From Pseudomonas sp. PB120 (GTDB lineage: Bacteria > Pseudomonadota > Gammaproteobacteria > Pseudomonadales > Pseudomonadaceae): 64,000 bases of DNA. Numbering within the stretch: position 1 is the first letter of the stretch; each line of letters opens with the position of its first letter. The notes beneath the pieces are model-generated. The model was not told where the DNA came from, did not search any database, and worked only from the letters and a program-made list of their open reading frames with translations. A program made the position numbers and the translations under genes. Location of the stretch: the NCBI RefSeq assembly GCF_009761815.1, contig NZ_RWIN01000088.1, forward strand, positions 18,518 to 82,517, given 5' to 3'. This document shows positions 26,455 to 36,162 of the stretch, in pieces.

Positions 26455-27564
26455 ATGAGTACTGCCGAACCCATCCTGCTCACCCCCGGCCCGTTGACTA
26501 CTTCGGCCCGCACCCGTCAGGCGATGATGGTCGACTGGGGTTCATGGGATGACCGCTTCAACCAACTGACCGCCAGCCTCTGCGAGCAATTGCTGGCGAT
26601 CATCAACGGTGGCGACAGCCATCACTGCGTGCCCCTGCAAGGCAGCGGCACGTTTGCGGTCGAAGCCGCAATCGGCACGCTGGTGCCACGCGATGGCAAA
26701 GTCCTGGTGCTGATCAACGGTGCCTACGGCAAACGCCTGGCGAAAATCTGCGAAGTCCTCGGCCGCTCCTTCAGCACCTTTGAAACCGCGGAAGACGAAC
26801 CGACCACCGCCGCCGACGTCGACCGTCTGCTGCAGGCCGATGCCGGCATCACCCACGTCGCGCTGATTCACTGCGAAACCAGCACCGGCATCCTCAACCC
26901 GTTGCCGGAGATCGCCCAGGTCATCGCCAAACACGGCAAACGCCTGATCATCGACGCCATGAGCTCCTTCGGCGCGCTGCCGATCGATGCGCAACAGGTG
27001 CACTTCGACGCGCTGATTGCCGCCTCGGGCAAATGCCTGGAAGGCGTGCCGGGGATGGGGTTCGTCTTCGCTCGCAAAGAATCGCTGGCCAATGCCGCCG
27101 GCAACTCGCACTCGCTGGCGATGGACCTTTTCGACCAGCACACTTACATGGCCAAGACCGGCCAGTGGCGCTTCACCCCGCCGACTCACGTGGTCTCGGC
27201 ACTCCACGAAGCGCTGCTGCAATACAACGAAGAAGGGGGTTTGCCGGCGCGGCATCAGCGCTATGCCGACAACTGCCAAGTGCTGCTGGAAGACATGGCC
27301 AAACTGGGTCTGCGCAGTTTCCTGCCCGCCGCGATCCAGGCGCCGATCATCGTCACCTTCCACGCACCGAAAGACCCGCGCTACCAGTTCAAGGAGTTCT
27401 ACGAACGGGTCAAGGCCAAGGGTTTCATTCTCTATCCCGGCAAATTGACCCAGGTCGACACCTTCCGCGTCGGCTGCATCGGACACGTCAACCAGGCCGA
27501 GATGCACGCAGCTGTGGCAGCCGTGGCCGAAGTACTTCGCGAGATGGAAGTGGTCGACATCTGA
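26455..27564 (+). CDS. phnW: 2-aminoethylphosphonate:pyruvate transaminase
   Basis: PhnW moves the amino group of 2-aminoethylphosphonate to pyruvate, giving phosphonoacetaldehyde and alanine. The 369-residue class-V PLP enzyme starts [15 protein letters not shown]; the PLP lysine is K193 in [12 protein letters not shown], and [12 protein letters not shown] holds the aspartate that contacts the pyridine nitrogen (D168). The ATG at 26455 has GAGG eight bases upstream; the ATG six bases earlier is too close to it. phnX follows after a REP pair. Confidence 0.96.
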   Translation: MSTAEPILLTPGPLTTSARTRQAMMVDWGSWDDRFNQLTASLCEQLLAIINGGDSHHCVPLQGSGTFAVEAAIGTLVPRDGKVLVLINGAYGKRLAKICEVLGRSFSTFETAEDEPTTAADVDRLLQADAGITHVALIHCETSTGILNPLPEIAQVIAKHGKRLIIDAMSSFGALPIDAQQVHFDALIAASGKCLEGVPGMGFVFARKESLANAAGNSHSLAMDLFDQHTYMAKTGQWRFTPPTHVVSALHEALLQYNEEGGLPARHQRYADNCQVLLEDMAKLGLRSFLPAAIQAPIIVTFHAPKDPRYQFKEFYERVKAKGFILYPGKLTQVDTFRVGCIGHVNQAEMHAAVAAVAEVLREMEVVDI

Positions 27565-27579
27565 ACACACCACATTCCC

Positions 27580-27671
27580 CTGTAGGAGTGAGCCTGCTCG
27601 CGATGAGGCTTGCTCAGTCGCCATCAATGTTGAATGCAAGACCGCCATCGCGAGCAGGCTCACTCCTACAT
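27580..27671. repeat. REP inverted pair inside phn operon
   Basis: The arms TGTAGGAGTGAGCCTGCTCG and the exact reverse complement CGAGCAGGCTCACTCCTACA lie about 50 bases apart, between phnW and phnX. Such an element between co-directional genes may lower expression of the second gene or protect the first mRNA from exonucleases. Confidence 0.9.
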
Positions 27672-27705
27672 TGAACCGTATTGCCAACTCAGGAATTTGA
27701 TCACC

Positions 27706-28533
27706 ATGAACTACACAAACCCAACCCAACTCCAAGCCGCCATCCTCGACTGGGCCGGTACCGTGGTCGATTTCGGCTCGTTCGCGCCGACGCAGATTTT
27801 TGTCGAAGCCTTCGCCGAATTCGACGTCCAGGTGTCCATCGAAGAGGCCCGTGGGCCGATGGGCATGGGCAAGTGGGATCACATCCGTACCCTGTGCGAT
27901 CAGCCGGCCGTTGCCGAACGCTATCGCAAGGCGTTCGGCCGCACCCCGACCGACGAGGACGTGACCGCGATCTACCAACGCTTCATGCCGCTGCAGATTG
28001 AGAAAATCGCCGAGCACTCGGCACTGATTCCAGGGGCTTTGGACACCATCGCCAACTTGCGCCAGCAAGGGATCAAGATCGGCTCCTGCTCCGGTTACCC
28101 GAAACAGGTCATGGACAAAGTGGTCGAACTGGCGGCCACCAATGGCTACATTGCCGACCACGTGGTCGCCACCGACGAAGTGCCCAACGGTCGCCCATGG
28201 CCCGCCCAGGCACTGGCCAACGTGATCGCCCTGGGTATCGATGATGTCGCGGCCTGCGTGAAGATCGACGACACGGTGCCAGGCATCCTCGAAGGTCGTC
28301 GCGCCGGCATGTGGACCGTGGCGCTGATCTGCTCGGGCAACGCGCTGGGCCTGGATTACGAAGGCTACAAGGCCCTCGGCAGCGACCAACTGGCCAGCGA
28401 GCGCAAGCGCATCCACGGAATGTTCGAAGGCTCGCGCCCGCACTACATGATCGACACCATCACCGATTTGCCCGAAGTGTTCGCCGATATCAACAAACGC
28501 CTGGCCAACGGCGAGATGCCGCAAAGCAGCTGA
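27706..28533 (+). CDS. phnX: Phosphonoacetaldehyde hydrolase
   Basis: PhnX splits the C-P bond of phosphonoacetaldehyde to acetaldehyde and phosphate. It is a 275-residue HAD-superfamily enzyme: nucleophile D15 in [10 protein letters not shown], Schiff-base lysine K56 in MGMGKWDHI, and the acidic motif KIDDTVPGI near 187. The start ATG at 27706 follows AGGA at 11 bases; an in-frame ATG further up lies inside the REP element and is rejected. A strong terminator follows at 28553. Confidence 0.96.
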   Translation: MNYTNPTQLQAAILDWAGTVVDFGSFAPTQIFVEAFAEFDVQVSIEEARGPMGMGKWDHIRTLCDQPAVAERYRKAFGRTPTDEDVTAIYQRFMPLQIEKIAEHSALIPGALDTIANLRQQGIKIGSCSGYPKQVMDKVVELAATNGYIADHVVATDEVPNGRPWPAQALANVIALGIDDVAACVKIDDTVPGILEGRRAGMWTVALICSGNALGLDYEGYKALGSDQLASERKRIHGMFEGSRPHYMIDTITDLPEVFADINKRLANGEMPQSS

Positions 28534-28552
28534 TTGCTCGTTGCGTCTCATG

Positions 28553-28592
28553 AAAAAGCGCCGGTTCCTGAACAGAACCGGCGCTTTTTTTC
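28553..28592 (+). terminator. Rho-independent terminator after phnX
   Basis: The stem AAAGCGCCGGTTC pairs with GAACCGGCGCTTT around a 5-7 base loop, followed by a T-run. It ends the phnW-phnX transcript. Confidence 0.9.
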
Positions 28593-28719
28593 TGTCTGTC
28601 ACCTGAACCAGAGCATTGAACGACCGCAAGCCTCAGGCAAACCCGGTGAAACAGGATTACAGTTAAAGCACACCGTCGAACAAGAACGGTGGCTCGACCC
28701 GACCTGTGAGGAGCACCGT

Positions 28720-29268
28720 ATGCCGTGGACAAATTCCGAATCGCGCTACAGCACCGTATCAATCACGCTGCACTGGTTGATGCTGGTCCTGTTGGTGCTG
28801 GTTTACGCCTGTATTGAGTTTCGCGGGATCTTTCCCAAAGGCAGTGGCGGACGCGCACTGATCACCGAAACGCACTTCATGCTGGGCCTGACGGTGTTCG
28901 TGCTGGTCTGGTTCAGATTGTTCGCCCGCAGCCTGGGCCCGGCACCGGCGATTTTCCCCGCCTCCCCGCACTGGCAAACCACCCTCGCGCGGTTGATGCA
29001 TTGGGCGCTGTACATTTTCATGATTGCGATGCCGATTCTGGGCTGGCTGGTCACCAGCGCCAAGGGTCATCAGGTCATGTTCTATGGCTTCGACCTGCCG
29101 TTGCTGGTATCGGAAGACAAGGCGCTGGCCAGGCAGATCGAAGGCTGGCACGTGCTCGGCGGCACCATCGGTTACTGGTTGATCGGCCTGCACGCCGTGG
29201 CCGGGCTTTATCACCACTATGTGGTGGGCGACAACACCCTGCTGCGGATGATGCCCAAGCGTGGTTGA
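28720..29268 (+). CDS. Cytochrome b561 family protein
   Basis: A 182-residue inner-membrane di-haem cytochrome of the bacterial b561 (CybB) family, which passes electrons from quinol to other acceptors. Four membrane segments are seen, with histidines in SITLHWLML, RLMHWALYIF, EGWHVLGG and IGLHAVAGLYHH suited to bind haem. The ATG at 28720 has GAGGAG eight bases upstream. It lies just after the phnX terminator and so has its own promoter. Confidence 0.88.
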   Translation: MPWTNSESRYSTVSITLHWLMLVLLVLVYACIEFRGIFPKGSGGRALITETHFMLGLTVFVLVWFRLFARSLGPAPAIFPASPHWQTTLARLMHWALYIFMIAMPILGWLVTSAKGHQVMFYGFDLPLLVSEDKALARQIEGWHVLGGTIGYWLIGLHAVAGLYHHYVVGDNTLLRMMPKRG

Positions 29269-29277
29269 GTCACGCCA

Positions 29278-30195
29278 TTATTGAAATCCTCGGCGGCCCT
29301 GCAAACCGCCGGTGTGGATGAAGATCAGGCGCGTCCCTTGTTCGAATCTTCCGGCATCGACTTGCTGCTTGAGCATCAGCAGTGCCTTACCGGTATACAG
29401 CGGTTCCAGAGGAATGCGACTGGCCGATTCGGTCTGTTCGATGAACGCCAGCAACGGTGGATCGACTTTGGCGAAGCCCCCGCGGCTGGCGTCGAACAGT
29501 TGGTAATCTGAACGCTGCAACCCCGCCGCTTGCACAATCGAGCCGACCTGCTGCGCGACGCCGTGATCGTCGGGCACTGCCAACGCACCATAAACCGGAT
29601 GCTCTCCCGCTTCGGCCATCACCAGGCCGGCTAGCGTCGTGCCGGTACCGCACGCCAGCCACCAACCGTCGTAGTCAGCCCAGCCCAAACCGCTCAGTTG
29701 CTCGTGAACCATCGCTTTGAGCGGCATGCAGCCTGTTGCGCCCGGCAAGCCTCCGCCACCTTCAGGCACTGGATACAGTTGCGGATACTGCGCCTGCCAG
29801 GGCTCCCAGAAACCCGCTTCGTGACGTGCGCGATAGCCGCCATAACCGAGCCAGTGCAACTGCATGCCAAAGGCCTGCAAGTCGTTCACGGTCGGGGTGT
29901 CCTGAGGGTGCCCGCGCAGCAGGCCGACGGTGGGAAAACCGAAGCGCTTGCCGGCAGCGGCCAGTGCATGCAGGTGATTGGAATGAGCACCGCCCAGGCT
30001 GATGATGCCTTTGGCCCCGGAGAGGTCGGCAGCTTTGAGATGCTCAACGAGCTTGAACCATTTGTTGCCGCTGATCAGCGGGTCGATCTGGTCCAGGCGC
30101 AGGACCGCGACTTCGATGCCGGCAGTTTTCAGCCAGTCGAGATGAAGGGGTTCGAGGGGGGCTTGGGGGAGCCAGTGGCAGGAGGGAAAAAGCAT
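29278..30195 (-). CDS. ACC deaminase / D-cysteine desulfhydrase-like
   Basis: A 305-residue PLP enzyme of fold type II, in the 1-aminocyclopropane-1-carboxylate deaminase / D-cysteine desulfhydrase family. The PLP lysine is K49 in the SGNKWFKL motif, with GGAHSNHLHALAAAG as the cofactor loop and GTGTTLAG as the phosphate-binding loop. It is shorter than true ACC deaminase (about 338), so I favour a desulfhydrase-like activity; sequence alone does not decide. The ATG at 30195 follows a GA-poor leader; longer frames upstream run into the repeat. Only 9 bases separate it from cytochrome b561, with which it converges. Confidence 0.85.
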   Translation of the reverse strand: MLFPSCHWLPQAPLEPLHLDWLKTAGIEVAVLRLDQIDPLISGNKWFKLVEHLKAADLSGAKGIISLGGAHSNHLHALAAAGKRFGFPTVGLLRGHPQDTPTVNDLQAFGMQLHWLGYGGYRARHEAGFWEPWQAQYPQLYPVPEGGGGLPGATGCMPLKAMVHEQLSGLGWADYDGWWLACGTGTTLAGLVMAEAGEHPVYGALAVPDDHGVAQQVGSIVQAAGLQRSDYQLFDASRGGFAKVDPPLLAFIEQTESASRIPLEPLYTGKALLMLKQQVDAGRFEQGTRLIFIHTGGLQGRRGFQ

Positions 30196-30243
30196 CGGCT
30201 CTATGCGACTTGGAAAAGAACCGAGTCTACCAGCCAACGCAAT

Positions 30244-30356
30244 CCGTGTAGCAGCTGCCGAGCGTGCGAGGCTGCGTCGGGCTGCGCAGCGGCCCCCGGA
30301 GGGGCGGTCCTGCGGACACGCAACGCAGCCTCGCACGCTCGGCAGCTGCTACACGG
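30244..30356. repeat. Perfect 34-bp inverted repeat, GTAGCAGCTG family
   Basis: The arms at 30244-30277 and 30323-30356 are exact reverse complements (left arm begins CCGTGTAGCAGCTGCCGAGC). The 45-base spacer is GC-rich with its own hairpin (GGCCCCCGGAGGGGC). It belongs to the same family as 3466-3610 and 54634-54670. Confidence 0.92.
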
Positions 30357-30369
30357 ATTTGGGTTTACG

Positions 30370-32430
<2,061 letters not shown>

Positions 32431-32537
32431 TCACGGAAAAAGTGCAGGAGCTCTACGGCCCCCATCAGTCATGTTGCACAGACTAAGAGTCGCGCCCGTG
32501 TCACTCAATGACCGAAACTGACAACTTATTGATCCAA

Positions 32538-32568
32538 ATGCGCACTAGTCCTTGGCAAGCGTGCGCAT
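32538..32568. promoter_or_regulatory. Inverted repeat, possible operator
   Basis: ATGCGCAC at 32538-32545 and GTGCGCAT at 32561-32568 are exact inverted copies 15 bases apart, ending 50 bases before the nitrilase-like gene and 129 bases before fadH. It could bind a dimeric regulator of either gene. Confidence 0.4.
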
Positions 32569-32618
32569 GGGCCCTACCCTAGTCGCGAACCCTGCACACG
32601 GCCGCTGACTGTTTCCCC

Positions 32619-33749
32619 ATGCGCAAACTTCTGTACCTGACCTTCTCCATGGCGTTGATCGCCGCCCTCACGTTCTATGCAATGTGGGCCGCGGATCGTC
32701 CGGCGGGTCATTACCTGTCGGACCTGCGAATCAACCTGGCCATCGATCAAGGCACGCCCGCCGATCGCGGCAACCTGCTGGGCATCCAGCCCGAATTGTT
32801 CCCCACCGACTACCAAAGCCCAGAGCGCTTGCACCGCAAGCTCGCCGCTTACTTGCAGAAGGCTCAGGACCAGGGCCTGTTGAATGAGAAAACCATCGTC
32901 GTTCTGCCGGAACACGTTGGCACCTGGCTGATGGTCAGCGGCGAGAAAGACGAGTTGTACCAGGCCACAACGCTCAAGGAAGCCATGAACTGGCTGGCGG
33001 TGAGCAACCCCTGGAAATTCCTGCGCGCGCTGGTCAGTGCCACGGGCGACCGGCGACTGGATGACGCTCACCTGCGCATGAAAGCCAAGGGCATGGCCAA
33101 GGATTACCAGGCATTGTTCGGCGGCCTGGCGAAGGAGTTCCACGTCACGCTGGTCGCCGGCTCCATCGTGCTACCCGACCCCAGTGTCATCGACGGCACC
33201 CTGAAAATCGGCCGGGGAGCCTTGTACAACAGCAGCGTGGTGTTCGGCCGCGATGGCCTGCCGATCGGCCAGCCCCAGCGGCAGATGCACCCGATATTCG
33301 CGGAACATGAGGTGATCGAGGCCAACGGCGAGCACACACTCAACATCGTCGACACCCCGGCCGGACGCCTGGGTGTGCTGATCGGCAGCGACAGCTGGTA
33401 CCCCGATAATTACCGCAAGCTGGATGACCAAGGCGCACAATTGGTGGCGGTCCCGGCGTATGTTATCGGGCGCGGCACATGGGACAAGCCGTGGCGCGGC
33501 TACAAAGGCCTGACGACGCCAGGTTCCGTCAGCCTCAAGCCTGGCGAGCTCAGCGAAGGCCAGGCCTGGCATCGCCTGACACTGACCGCGCAACCGCCCA
33601 GCAGCCAGGCAATCGCCGGCATGAGTGTGTTTTTGCGGGGTCAGTTCTGGGATCAAGGCAGCGCCGGCCAGAGTTTTCTCAGCAGCAACGGGCAACAATT
33701 CGCTGATGGCAACGCCCGAGGCGCGCGCCTGTTGAACCTGTGGTTGTAG
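32619..33749 (+). CDS. Membrane-anchored nitrilase-fold protein lacking catalytic Cys
   Basis: A 376-residue protein with an N-terminal membrane anchor (about 4-24) and a carbon-nitrogen-hydrolase fold. The first triad residue seems present as E98 in VVLPEHVG. The lysine position in the G-YRK-H-L type motif reads PQRQMHP (Q222), and the nucleophile position in VLIGSDSWYPD is G256 where active members have Cys. It is therefore probably not a nitrilase, but could bind a ligand or have a structural role. The AraC gene follows after three bases, so they form an operon. The exact subfamily is not recognised. Confidence 0.7.
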   Translation: MRKLLYLTFSMALIAALTFYAMWAADRPAGHYLSDLRINLAIDQGTPADRGNLLGIQPELFPTDYQSPERLHRKLAAYLQKAQDQGLLNEKTIVVLPEHVGTWLMVSGEKDELYQATTLKEAMNWLAVSNPWKFLRALVSATGDRRLDDAHLRMKAKGMAKDYQALFGGLAKEFHVTLVAGSIVLPDPSVIDGTLKIGRGALYNSSVVFGRDGLPIGQPQRQMHPIFAEHEVIEANGEHTLNIVDTPAGRLGVLIGSDSWYPDNYRKLDDQGAQLVAVPAYVIGRGTWDKPWRGYKGLTTPGSVSLKPGELSEGQAWHRLTLTAQPPSSQAIAGMSVFLRGQFWDQGSAGQSFLSSNGQQFADGNARGARLLNLWL

Positions 33750-33752
33750 GCC

Positions 33753-34793
33753 ATGAAACCGTTGCCGATGCGTTTGGGTGATCTGTCAGTCGGCTTCGTC
33801 CACAGCCTCGCCGATGCCGTGCGCAGTTACGGCGCAGACCCGCAGCCGCTGCTCGAACAATATGGCCTGGACGCCGCGCGCCTTGGCGAAGTCGGTGCCC
33901 GGCTCTCGATTCCGCGCTACATGCGTCTTGGCCACGGCGCCATTCAACTGATCGACAACCCGGCCTTGGGCTTGCGCATGGGTCAGCTCAGTCGCCTGAG
34001 CCAGGCCGGCCTCGCCGGCGTCACCGCCGCGCAAGCACCGACAGTGCGAGAAGCGGCCCGCTGCCTGATCCGTTTCGAAGCCCTGTACGGTTCCAACTAT
34101 CGCGGACAATCGAGCTTTCACGAAGACGCCCAAGGTGCCTGGCTGCGGTTTTATTCCATCAGCCCCTACAACGCCTATAACCGCTTCGTGGTGGATTCGA
34201 TCATCGCCGGGTGGTTACAGCAATTGTCCAGCATCAGCCATGCCCCGCTGTGTGCCGACCGCATCGAAATCGAATTCGAAGCGCCGGAATACCGCGAGGC
34301 CTACGCGGTGCTGGGTGACTGTCCGATTCAGTTTGGCTGCGAGCACAATCAACTGCGCTTGAGCCTGGAAAGCCTCGCCCAACGGAATCCCCAGCACTGC
34401 CCGAGCACCTGGCGACACTTGCTGCAACTGTGCGAACGGGAACTGGAGCAACTGACACGCACCCGCAGCCTGCGTGAACGCATCACTCAGTTACTGGGGC
34501 CGTTACTCAATGGTGGTCGGGAGCCCGACCTGGAAGAAGTGGCGGCACGCCTGAAGCTGCCCACCTGGACCTTGCGTCGCAAACTCGCCGAGGAAGGCAC
34601 GCAATTCCGCGCCATTCTCAACGACACGCGTCGCGACCTTGCCATGACCTACATCCGCGATACCGAACTGGCGTTCGGAGAAATCGCCTACCTGCTGGGT
34701 TTTGCTTCAGCCGAAGCGTTCCAACGGGCTTTCAAACGCTGGAACGGCCAGACCCCTGGCGAATTTCGCCGCAGTCATCGCCATTCCGCCTGA
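33753..34793 (+). CDS. AraC-family regulator
   Basis: A 346-residue regulator. Residues about 20-210 match the arabinose-binding-like (OruR/ArgR-type) N-terminal domain common in Pseudomonas, and 240-340 hold the two helix-turn-helix AraC motifs (VAARLKLPTWTLRRKLAEEG; IAYLLGFASAEAFQRAFKRWNG). It starts three bases after the nitrilase-like gene, which it may control in response to a small molecule. No target beyond that can be named. Confidence 0.88.
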   Translation: MKPLPMRLGDLSVGFVHSLADAVRSYGADPQPLLEQYGLDAARLGEVGARLSIPRYMRLGHGAIQLIDNPALGLRMGQLSRLSQAGLAGVTAAQAPTVREAARCLIRFEALYGSNYRGQSSFHEDAQGAWLRFYSISPYNAYNRFVVDSIIAGWLQQLSSISHAPLCADRIEIEFEAPEYREAYAVLGDCPIQFGCEHNQLRLSLESLAQRNPQHCPSTWRHLLQLCERELEQLTRTRSLRERITQLLGPLLNGGREPDLEEVAARLKLPTWTLRRKLAEEGTQFRAILNDTRRDLAMTYIRDTELAFGEIAYLLGFASAEAFQRAFKRWNGQTPGEFRRSHRHSA

Positions 34794-34796
34794 CGC

Positions 34797-34883
34797 TTAC
34801 AGCTCGGTCGCGTCTTCGGCGGGCTCCAGCGGGTCCAGTTCAAATGCCTGGAATTCCAACAGCTCTTCTTGATAATCGTCCAT
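34797..34883 (-). CDS. 28-residue acidic small protein
   Basis: A very short frame: MDDYQEELLEFQAFELDPLE, then eight more mostly acidic residues. Ten of 28 residues are Asp or Glu, and there is no Lys or Arg. A strong GGGGGA ribosome site lies about 8 bases before the ATG at 34883, which supports translation. The longer in-frame reading upstream has a different, arginine-rich composition and no ribosome site. I believe similar short frames occur in other pseudomonads. Function is unknown. Confidence 0.55.
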   Translation of the reverse strand: MDDYQEELLEFQAFELDPLEPAEDATEL

Positions 34884-35144
34884 TTTCCAATCCCCCACTG
34901 CTCGTTCAAAAAACGCTTGATTAAATGACCTTCGCCTTAAGCATAAAGTGCCCGCGTGAAAGAAAAATGACGCGTGCACAGCATCACACCGCTACTTGAT
35001 AAAACGTAGCAGGCGGTCAGGAATTTATCACAGGATTTTTTCGATAGAAGCTGTAGGACTACAGCCTGGCTTGATACAGATCAATCATGAGCGCCGTCAC
35101 GGGTTCGGTGTCTTCTGACACGAACCCGTAACACCCCCACCCAA

Positions 35145-35963
35145 TTACTGACCGGTGACGGGCATGGCCGGGATCGGCTCGCTCGGCGGAGCCATGTTGC
35201 TCGGGTTCGCCGGTGGAGTAATGGTTTCCGCAGTCGGTGCCGGCTCAGTGTTTTCGGCCGGCGTAATCGGTGCCGTTTCAGCTGGCGGGGCAACTGGCTC
35301 CGAGGCGGTCGGCGCCGCTTCGGCAGGTGTCGGCGTCGGGGCCGGGGTTGGCGCTAACGCGGCCGGTGCAGCCTTGGGTTCAGGCACGCCCAGGTCGGTT
35401 TTCGGCTTCTCGACGATATGCGCAGCCTTCTTCGCTTCCGGCGGCAGGAACAGCTCGACCAGGGTGAAGAAACGTTCATAGAACTTGGCCGACGAGACGG
35501 TTTCGCTGGCGACCTTGACCATCGAGTCGTCGGACGAACCGATCGGCATCGACACCGAGCCCAATACACCCACACCCAGGCTGGCGGAGTTGTTGGTCTT
35601 CTTCAGCGCATAACGATCCTGCAAGGCGTTGGCGAACATGGTGGCATGGTGGCCTTCGGTGCCGTCATCGGCACACACCACACTGAAGCTGATCTCCATG
35701 TGGGTATCGCCCGTTTGCTGGAAGCTCTTGTGACCGCTGACCAGTTTCGGATCGCTGCTGGTGATGATGTAGCCCTGGCTGAGCAACGCTCGACGAGCGG
35801 CTTCGCAGGTCTGGGCATCGGTCACCGGGTAGTTACGGGAAAATGTTCCGGAGTCGTCAAAGTTCTCATGCTCATAGATGGCGGACTTTTTTGACGAGCA
35901 ACCGGCCGCAGCGGCCAGCACCAACGCCAGCCCGGCAACACGCATGGGAAATGAATTAAACAT
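35145..35963 (-). CDS. DUF2242-type lipoprotein with Pro/Ala-rich tail
   Basis: A 272-residue lipoprotein: signal to the lipobox AAAGC, acylated C22. The globular part (about 30-175) contains ETVSSAKFYERFFTLVELFLP and matches the DUF2242 family as I recall it. The C-terminal ~85 residues are almost all Pro, Ala, Thr and Glu with repeated PTPAP and PPAE units, probably a flexible spacer through the periplasm or cell wall. Function is unknown; it stands alone. Confidence 0.8.
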   Translation of the reverse strand: MFNSFPMRVAGLALVLAAAAGCSSKKSAIYEHENFDDSGTFSRNYPVTDAQTCEAARRALLSQGYIITSSDPKLVSGHKSFQQTGDTHMEISFSVVCADDGTEGHHATMFANALQDRYALKKTNNSASLGVGVLGSVSMPIGSSDDSMVKVASETVSSAKFYERFFTLVELFLPPEAKKAAHIVEKPKTDLGVPEPKAAPAALAPTPAPTPTPAEAAPTASEPVAPPAETAPITPAENTEPAPTAETITPPANPSNMAPPSEPIPAMPVTGQ

Positions 35964-36105
35964 TGAACATCCTGAGGAAATCGGTTCGGGGCGTATTGTG
36001 CAACAGAACGATGCTTAGCGTCGCATCGATTGTGTCTTAAAACAGTTACAGGCTTATTGACCCCCGGTTGACGGGAATGTCCCACAGGCAAATGACAGAC
36101 GGATA

Positions 36106-36138
36106 CAAAAAACCCCAGCCTTGCGGCCGGGGTTCTTG
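36106..36138 (-). terminator. Rho-independent terminator after ppiD
   Basis: On the minus strand, GAACCCCGGCC and GGCTGGGGTT form a stem followed by six T's. It lies 25 bases past the ppiD stop. Confidence 0.88.
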
Positions 36139-36162
36139 TATAGCTCTTAGCTCAGTCTGACA

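Noticed and set aside
27634..27705. Upstream start for phnX
   Set aside because: The extra 24 codons fall in the REP element and lack a ribosome site; the ATG at 27706 has one.
26542..28629. Long open frame on the minus strand opposite phnW and phnX
   Set aside because: The composition is Arg/His/Gly/Asp-rich without domains and it runs antisense to two clear enzymes. It results from GC-rich codon use.
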